Below are positions 59,503-64,000 of a stretch of DNA of 64,000 bases, piece by piece; position 1 is the stretch's first letter; each line of letters opens with the position of its first letter. The translations under genes and the position numbers were made by a program. Under the pieces are notes generated by a model. It did no database searches, was not told the origin of the DNA, and saw only the letters and a list, made by a program, of their open reading frames with translations. The DNA comes from Sphingobacterium multivorum (GTDB lineage: Bacteria > Bacteroidota > Bacteroidia > Sphingobacteriales > Sphingobacteriaceae): NCBI RefSeq assembly GCF_039511225.1, contig NZ_CP154261.1, forward strand, positions 1,736,001-1,800,000. The letters are read 5' to 3'.

Positions 59503-59538
59503 AAAAAATAGCCTGTTAGAATAACAGGCTATTTTTTT
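59502..59538. terminator. Bidirectional terminator overlapping the methyltransferase stop codon
   Basis: A 17-bp perfect stem (59502-59518 with 59522-59538) around a GAA loop, with A-run and T-run at the two ends, works for both convergent genes. The methyltransferase stop codon (59529-59531, minus) lies inside the stem. Confidence 0.92.
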
Positions 59539-60242
59539 AGTTCCATGCGGACGAGGTATTGATCATTCTCATCTTCATACAAAATTTGGACAACCCAGCC
59601 CATTTCGTGCGAAATTTTAATCAACAAATCCTGATCTAAGTAGAGCCATTTGAACAGGTTCCCTTTTTTGCCTTTGTATTCGTATTGATATTGAATTTCC
59701 CCAAAATAATGCGCTGGCTTTTTGATGTTATAATCTTTGTACAGATAACTGATGTCTGAAGAGTCAAAAATCAGTTGGCCATTTTCAGTCAATAATTCTT
59801 TACTATGCTGCAATAGTTTTCGAAAGCCATCTACGTCGCCAGCAAGGCCTATTCCGTTCATCAAAAGCAAAAGTGTATCGTATTTTTGGCCTTCGAATTT
59901 ATAGAAATCTTCGCAGATAATATGTTGTACCCCGCGTTGTTGCATAATATGGCAGGCGGTCTGCGAGAGTTCCAGTGCATCTACTTCAAAACCTTTTTCT
60001 TGTAGATAAAGGCTATGGCTGCCAACTCCAGCTCCAACATCCAGTACACGTCCATCGCATAAGGATAGACCAATAAATTCCAGTTCAGGGAAATCATCAG
60101 GTTCACGAAAGAAAATCTCGACCGGCATTTCGTCTCGGTCGCCATAACTCGTGTGGAGTACTAAAGGAAATTTTTCTTCTTGATGTACGAAATAATCATC
60201 TAAAGCTTCACCGTATACGTCTCTATGCATTGTCATCATCAA
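59529..60242 (-). CDS. Class I SAM-dependent methyltransferase
   Basis: 237 residues from the ATG at 60242; internal starts at Met2, Met3 and Met5 are also possible. The SAM-binding motif I is LDVGAGVGSHSLYL (about residues 67-80), followed by VDALELSQTA (motif II acid) and the motif IV-like DTLLLLMNGIGLAG. The substrate is not evident. The gene's first 20 bases overlap the end of pncB in another frame, giving translational coupling, so a link with NAD or nicotinate metabolism is possible but unproved. Confidence 0.85.
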   Translation of the reverse strand: MMMTMHRDVYGEALDDYFVHQEEKFPLVLHTSYGDRDEMPVEIFFREPDDFPELEFIGLSLCDGRVLDVGAGVGSHSLYLQEKGFEVDALELSQTACHIMQQRGVQHIICEDFYKFEGQKYDTLLLLMNGIGLAGDVDGFRKLLQHSKELLTENGQLIFDSSDISYLYKDYNIKKPAHYFGEIQYQYEYKGKKGNLFKWLYLDQDLLIKISHEMGWVVQILYEDENDQYLVRMELKK

Positions 60243-61404
60243 TCATTAGTACTTTTTTTGCTATATATATGGAGTCTTCATCTCCCGTATGTTTCATGGG
60301 TTCGTCAGATAGCTTGATGACCGGGGTCCATTGATCATCTTCTGGCAAAGCGTCGGTCATCTTAATGACGATATTCATGGGTTTGAGACCGACATCATTG
60401 GTGAAATTGGTACCGACGCCAAAGGAATGTAAAATTTTTCCCTCACAGTAGCTCGCGATTCTTTCGACTTTCTCATAGTCTAGGCCATCTGAGAATATAA
60501 TTGTTTTGGAGAGGGGATCGATTCCATTTTTCTTATAGTGTGCGATGACCTTGTCTGTAAATTCAAGAGGATCTCCGCTGTCATGGCGGACTCCATCAAA
60601 TAATTTGGTTAATTTTTTGTCAAACTGCTGAAAGAAGACTTCCGTCGTATAGGTGTCCGATAGTGCTATTCCGAGGTCACCCCGGTAGACATCAGACCAA
60701 TGTTCAAGGCCAAGGAGATTCGCCATTTTATATCCGTATTTGGCAGCGTGGAACATAAACCATTCATGGGCATGTGTGCCGATTGGTTTCGTTTCATATT
60801 TCATTGCTAAATGTACATTGCTGGTGCCTATAAATGTTTTTTCGCCGTATTGCTTCAGTGTGCGAACGACCAAATCGTGGACTTCATAAGAATGACGTCT
60901 GCGCGTGCCAAAATCAGCAATTGTGATATTGAGTTTTTTATATTTTTCAATTTTATCTTTGGCGGTGGCGATCACAGCTGCATCCGAGGCACGTTGTAGG
61001 CCATGGGATTCATAAAAAAGTTCACAGATGAGCGACATCAATGGGACTTCCCAAAGAATAGTACGGTACCAGTACCCTTCGATAATGACTTCAAGGTCGG
61101 GGCCATCCTGAAATATTTTGATTTCCTCGGGATCGTAGCGATAACCTTGAAGAAAGTCAAAATAGGTTGGGTCTATGTAAGGACATGTTCTGGCAAAAAA
61201 AGCCTTTTCTGCTTTTGTTAACTTCAAATTAGCCATTTCATTGACGGCCTCCTTCAGGAGTACATCAAAACCATCGGGAAATTTATGATGTCCCCGATTA
61301 ATAAAATGATAACGTGCTTTGGCCTTTGGAAACAACTTGACCACGGCATGCTGCATGGTGAATTTGTAAAAGTCATTATCTAATATAGAGGTAAATGAAG
61401 CCAT
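60223..61404 (-). CDS. pncB: Nicotinate phosphoribosyltransferase
   Basis: 393 residues, normal for the bacterial short form. It begins with the family's LDNDFYKFTMQHAV. It contains ADFGTRRRHSYEVHDLV, the GTSNVHLAMKYETKPIGTHA stretch with the phosphorylated or catalytic His region, FDGVRHDSGDPLEF and KTIIFSDGLDYEKV for phosphoribosyl pyrophosphate binding, and SFGVGTNFTND. It makes nicotinate mononucleotide from nicotinate and PRPP with ATP, in the Preiss-Handler route to NAD, in the cytoplasm. Its 3' end overlaps the downstream methyltransferase by 20 bp. Confidence 0.97.
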   Translation of the reverse strand: MASFTSILDNDFYKFTMQHAVVKLFPKAKARYHFINRGHHKFPDGFDVLLKEAVNEMANLKLTKAEKAFFARTCPYIDPTYFDFLQGYRYDPEEIKIFQDGPDLEVIIEGYWYRTILWEVPLMSLICELFYESHGLQRASDAAVIATAKDKIEKYKKLNITIADFGTRRRHSYEVHDLVVRTLKQYGEKTFIGTSNVHLAMKYETKPIGTHAHEWFMFHAAKYGYKMANLLGLEHWSDVYRGDLGIALSDTYTTEVFFQQFDKKLTKLFDGVRHDSGDPLEFTDKVIAHYKKNGIDPLSKTIIFSDGLDYEKVERIASYCEGKILHSFGVGTNFTNDVGLKPMNIVIKMTDALPEDDQWTPVIKLSDEPMKHTGDEDSIYIAKKVLMIDDDNA

Positions 61405-61504
61405 CTTTATCGATCTGTTTTTTTGTTTGAAGCGGTAAATTTACTAATTAACGTGAAAATGTATGGATTGTTCATGATAAATATAAAAAGACATGCATAT
61501 AAAA

Positions 61505-61533
61505 GGCGGGTAAAATTTTTCATTTTACCCGCC
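61505..61533 (-). terminator. Intrinsic terminator of the DUF6600-like gene
   Basis: A 12-bp perfect stem (61505-61516 with 61522-61533) with a 5-base loop; on the minus strand it is followed by TTTTATAT. It lies 31 bp after the stop of the gene at 61565. Confidence 0.85.
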
Positions 61534-61564
61534 AGATGTGAATTATTATTTTATTCGCCTGTCG

Positions 61565-63094
61565 TTATCTTGTTCTAGATCTTTCTGATCCTTGTGAAGA
61601 ACGTCCAGAGCTGCGTTCGCCTGAGCTTTCTGAAGACCTTGATCGAGATACAGACGATGAATTGTCTGTATTTGATCTACTTCTTGTATTTTCGTAGCTC
61701 CGATTTTGAGTTGGTTGTGCTACAGGTTGCGACACGGGTTGGCTCGAACGTGTCCTGGTGCCATCATAATTTCCATTTCGTTGCGGCGTTGTCGTAGGTT
61801 GCGCAACTCTTGGCGGTACAGCCTGATCGGAACCGTTTGCACTAGACCGCGAGCGTGAATTATAGTCTGTGTTTCTATTGTAGTCTGTACTTCTGCCGTT
61901 GGCTACACCATTATTGTCAACGGAGCGATTTTGCCTGTCCCTAGTGGTAGATGTAGGGTTGTTATTGTTTGAAGCATCCGACTGGCGACTTGATCGCGTT
62001 CTAAAATCATAGTTATTCGAATTAGGTTGTGTACCATTCGTATTTCTATTTATAGTACCATTGTCTCCGGTTCGAGTATTATTAATTGAACTACGGCTTG
62101 AGCCACCGCTGTTGGCATCATTACGAGACCTTACAGAAGCATTTCCACTATTGTCAATATATAACTCACGATTTCCTGATCTCGAGTCGATGTTATCTCT
62201 GTTGGTTATGACACGATTGGTTCGATCTGAAATCTCACTATTGTTATTTCGTGTTCGGGTAGAAGCATCCACGACATTAGTCGGGCGGGCAGAGGATCTT
62301 GTATTACGGTCTACATTCGGACGGTACATACTGATTTCATTGCTGCGGTTGCTGCTACTGCGTGCAGACCCAGGTCTATCGGCGTTTGCGATTCTATTGA
62401 CTGTTACGCTTCTTCCTGTCGAACGTTCAATATCGGATCTTCGCGGACCGCCAACATAATAGTTGTTGTTAATTATCGTGGTATTATTGATGATGGTGGT
62501 TCTGTTGTAGATATTATTGTAATTTCTTCGATTAACATAATATCTATCCATGTCCCGCCGCATAAAGTGATTGACTCCCACAAATGTCCAAAAGTTCATT
62601 GGAATATTAACGGATACATTAATATTCATGCCTGGCCCCAGAGGAGCCCAACCGTAGTAGTCATTACTTTGGCGCCAATTTACCCATGCTGGTCCCCATT
62701 CATAGTCAGGGACCCATCCCCAGCCATAACGGTCATTGTAGTTCCAGCGACCATAGTGGAAGGGAGCCCAGCCCCAGTCATAGTTGGATACCCAAGTATT
62801 ACCATAATCAGTCATTGTCCAATAACCATTGGTTGCATAAGGCTGGAAGTTCGGGCCAACGTCCGGAATCCAAACAAAACCATAATTGGGGTCATTAACC
62901 CACTCTCCATAAGGTGAGAGCTGATCATAGAATAGCTGGAACGAAACTCCATCATTGTTATAATTGTTATAACCATTATTGTTATAACCATTATTATATC
63001 CACCCCGTTGGGCCATTGAAGTAGCACAACTTGAAAAAGAAGCGATACCGATAAAACCAAGTACCCAATATTTTATGTTGCCTAAATTTTTCAT
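61565..63094 (-). CDS. DUF6600-like Tyr/Trp-rich lipoprotein with long disordered tail
   Basis: 509 residues with a lipoprotein signal ending ASFSSC (Cys23). A short Asn/Gly/Tyr repeat (NNGYNNNGYNNYNND) precedes a Trp/Tyr/Gly/Pro-rich domain at about 50-180 (YGEWVNDPNYGFVWIPDVGP, YGWGWVPDYEWGPAWVNW), which matches the DUF6600/YXWXXPY type. From about residue 185 to the end it is low complexity: Asn, Arg, Ser, Thr and Asp, with many R-S and N-N runs, clearly disordered and strongly basic in parts. It is probably in the outer membrane facing the periplasm or exported to the surface. Function unknown; a cell-envelope or RNA/polyanion-binding role is only a guess. It is a single gene with its own terminator. 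Confidence 0.75.
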   Translation of the reverse strand: MKNLGNIKYWVLGFIGIASFSSCATSMAQRGGYNNGYNNNGYNNYNNDGVSFQLFYDQLSPYGEWVNDPNYGFVWIPDVGPNFQPYATNGYWTMTDYGNTWVSNYDWGWAPFHYGRWNYNDRYGWGWVPDYEWGPAWVNWRQSNDYYGWAPLGPGMNINVSVNIPMNFWTFVGVNHFMRRDMDRYYVNRRNYNNIYNRTTIINNTTIINNNYYVGGPRRSDIERSTGRSVTVNRIANADRPGSARSSSNRSNEISMYRPNVDRNTRSSARPTNVVDASTRTRNNNSEISDRTNRVITNRDNIDSRSGNRELYIDNSGNASVRSRNDANSGGSSRSSINNTRTGDNGTINRNTNGTQPNSNNYDFRTRSSRQSDASNNNNPTSTTRDRQNRSVDNNGVANGRSTDYNRNTDYNSRSRSSANGSDQAVPPRVAQPTTTPQRNGNYDGTRTRSSQPVSQPVAQPTQNRSYENTRSRSNTDNSSSVSRSRSSESSGERSSGRSSQGSERSRTR

Positions 63095-63348
63095 TTCTGT
63101 AATATTTAAAAGTGTGACAAACTCTATGCTATTGTCTTTGTTATTATGACAGCATAACGTATAAAATGGTTTAATCGGTACATTAGAAATCTGATTTTTT
63201 ATATATAAAAGTCAAATTGATGATCTTTTTACATAAACGACAATTTTAGATACATATTTTTATTTACCTTTACCGCTCGAATTGCTACGTGTTTGTTCAG
63301 CATAAGACGTGTTTTAAAACACATTAATTTGAAATAGACATCATTTAA

Positions 63349-64000
63349 ATGGCTAAAAAACTTCAGACTTTTTTTCTAGAATTTGCAAACATTCACCGTT
63401 TTTTGCTACGGTTTTGGCGTGAATTGGTAACTCCACCCTATGAATTTAAAGAGATTGTCCGCCAGTGCTATGAAATAGGCTATAAATCGTTGCCTTTGAT
63501 CAGTTTAACGGGATTTATTGTTGGATTTGTTTTTACAAAACAGTCACGTCCTTCTTTGGAGGAATTTGGAGCGACTTCGATGTTGCCTTCGCTTATTTCG
63601 ATCGCTATTGTTCGTGCATTAGCACCATTGGTGACGGCTTTAATAGCTTCGGGTAAAGTGGGCTCGCAAATTGGGGCAGAACTAAGTTCGATGAATGTCA
63701 CGGAGCAAATTGATGCGATGGAAGTTTCGGGGACTAATCCATATAAGTTTCTTATTGTAAGTAGAATATTAGCTACAACTATTGGAATTCCAGTACTGTG
63801 TTTTTATGTGGCAGGTATAGGCCTTTTAGGTGGTTACCTCAGTATGATGAGTAAAGATGACTTAAGCTTTTTGAGTTTTTTTACGCAAGTATTTGAAACG
63901 ATAGCATTTAAGGATTTAGGCGCTATGGTTTTGCGGGCAGTTATATTTGGTTTTACCATTGGAGCTGTAAGTTGTTATTGCGGTTATTTTTCTTCAAAGG
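63349..64000 (+). CDS. mlaE: MlaE-family ABC transporter permease, 3' truncated by window edge
   Basis: The frame opens at ATG 63349 and runs to the last base with no stop: about 217 residues. The N-terminus (MAKKLQTFFLEFANIHRF) is followed by EIVRQCYEIGYKSLPLISLT, a GFIVGFVFTKQ segment, the conserved AIVRALAPLVTALIASGKVG segment, IGAELSSMNVTEQIDAMEVS and several membrane spans. This matches MlaE/YrbE permeases, which with an ATPase and an MCE protein move phospholipids between the inner and outer membranes. The ATPase and MCE genes are expected just beyond the window. The start has no strong Shine-Dalgarno, as is common here. Confidence 0.92.
   Translation, partial: MAKKLQTFFLEFANIHRFLLRFWRELVTPPYEFKEIVRQCYEIGYKSLPLISLTGFIVGFVFTKQSRPSLEEFGATSMLPSLISIAIVRALAPLVTALIASGKVGSQIGAELSSMNVTEQIDAMEVSGTNPYKFLIVSRILATTIGIPVLCFYVAGIGLLGGYLSMMSKDDLSFLSFFTQVFETIAFKDLGAMVLRAVIFGFTIGAVSCYCGYFSSK

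Noticed and set aside
62061-62459. 132-codon open frame opposite the DUF6600-like gene
   Set aside because: It is antisense to the low-complexity tail; the Leu/Val-rich sequence is what the RS/NN-rich strand gives in reverse.

Overview
The window looks like chromosomal DNA of a Bacteroidota bacterium of the Sphingobacteriaceae type, most likely Sphingobacterium or a close relative. The evidence is four SusC/SusD pairs, a one-piece hybrid two-component (HTCS) regulator, four ECF sigma genes (three with FecR-type anti-sigma factors), a promoter of the Bacteroidota TTTG/TAnnTTTG form, and few Shine-Dalgarno sequences. These are protein-family and motif judgements made by eye; no database was searched.

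Layout. 1-2467: the end of a glycan locus, with a 5'-truncated GH29 alpha-L-fucosidase and an exported Gfo/Idh/MocA oxidoreductase. 3054-18976: a LacI regulator and an apparently complete maltodextrin operon. A surface GH13 lipoprotein, SusC, SusD and a SusE-like protein capture and cut the glucan; a periplasmic GH13 finishes it; an MFS carrier brings in maltose; a GH65 phosphorylase and beta-phosphoglucomutase give glucose and glucose 6-phosphate. Two palindromes with GGGAAC/GTTCCC-type cores lie exactly 100 bp apart between the regulator and the operon, the first on the predicted transcription start.

19197-28323: an HTCS regulator diverging from a SusC/SusD pair with no enzyme gene of its own. 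28902-43222: an ECF sigma/FecR-controlled locus with SusC/SusD, an arylsulfotransferase-like protein, a GH123-like glycosidase and a DUF5107-TPR protein; its substrate is unknown. 43270-49204: tRNA-Pro(GGG), a small outer-membrane barrel, an ECF/FecR/STN cluster whose last protein carries a 16-residue repeat array, and three small genes (J-KTSC fusion, VF530-like, FMN reductase). 49420-56871: an ECF/FecR/SusC(STN)/SusD-like-2 locus plus a small lipoprotein. 57102-59502: an ECF sigma gene, a membrane protein with HEAT-like repeats, and a DUF4097-like protein. 59529-63094: methyltransferase, pncB and a DUF6600-like lipoprotein on the minus strand. 63349-64000: the start of an MlaE-type permease.

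The least ordinary signals are (i) 11-bp-period arrays with a CTGAAC-like core in two intergenic regions that also share flanking words, with a related 22-bp-period array at a third site; (ii) the ECF/FecR/STN-repeat cluster at 44412-47749, which has no recognisable TonB-dependent transporter; and (iii) the ECF/FecR locus at 28902-43222, whose SusC lacks the STN signalling domain and which carries an arylsulfotransferase-like gene.
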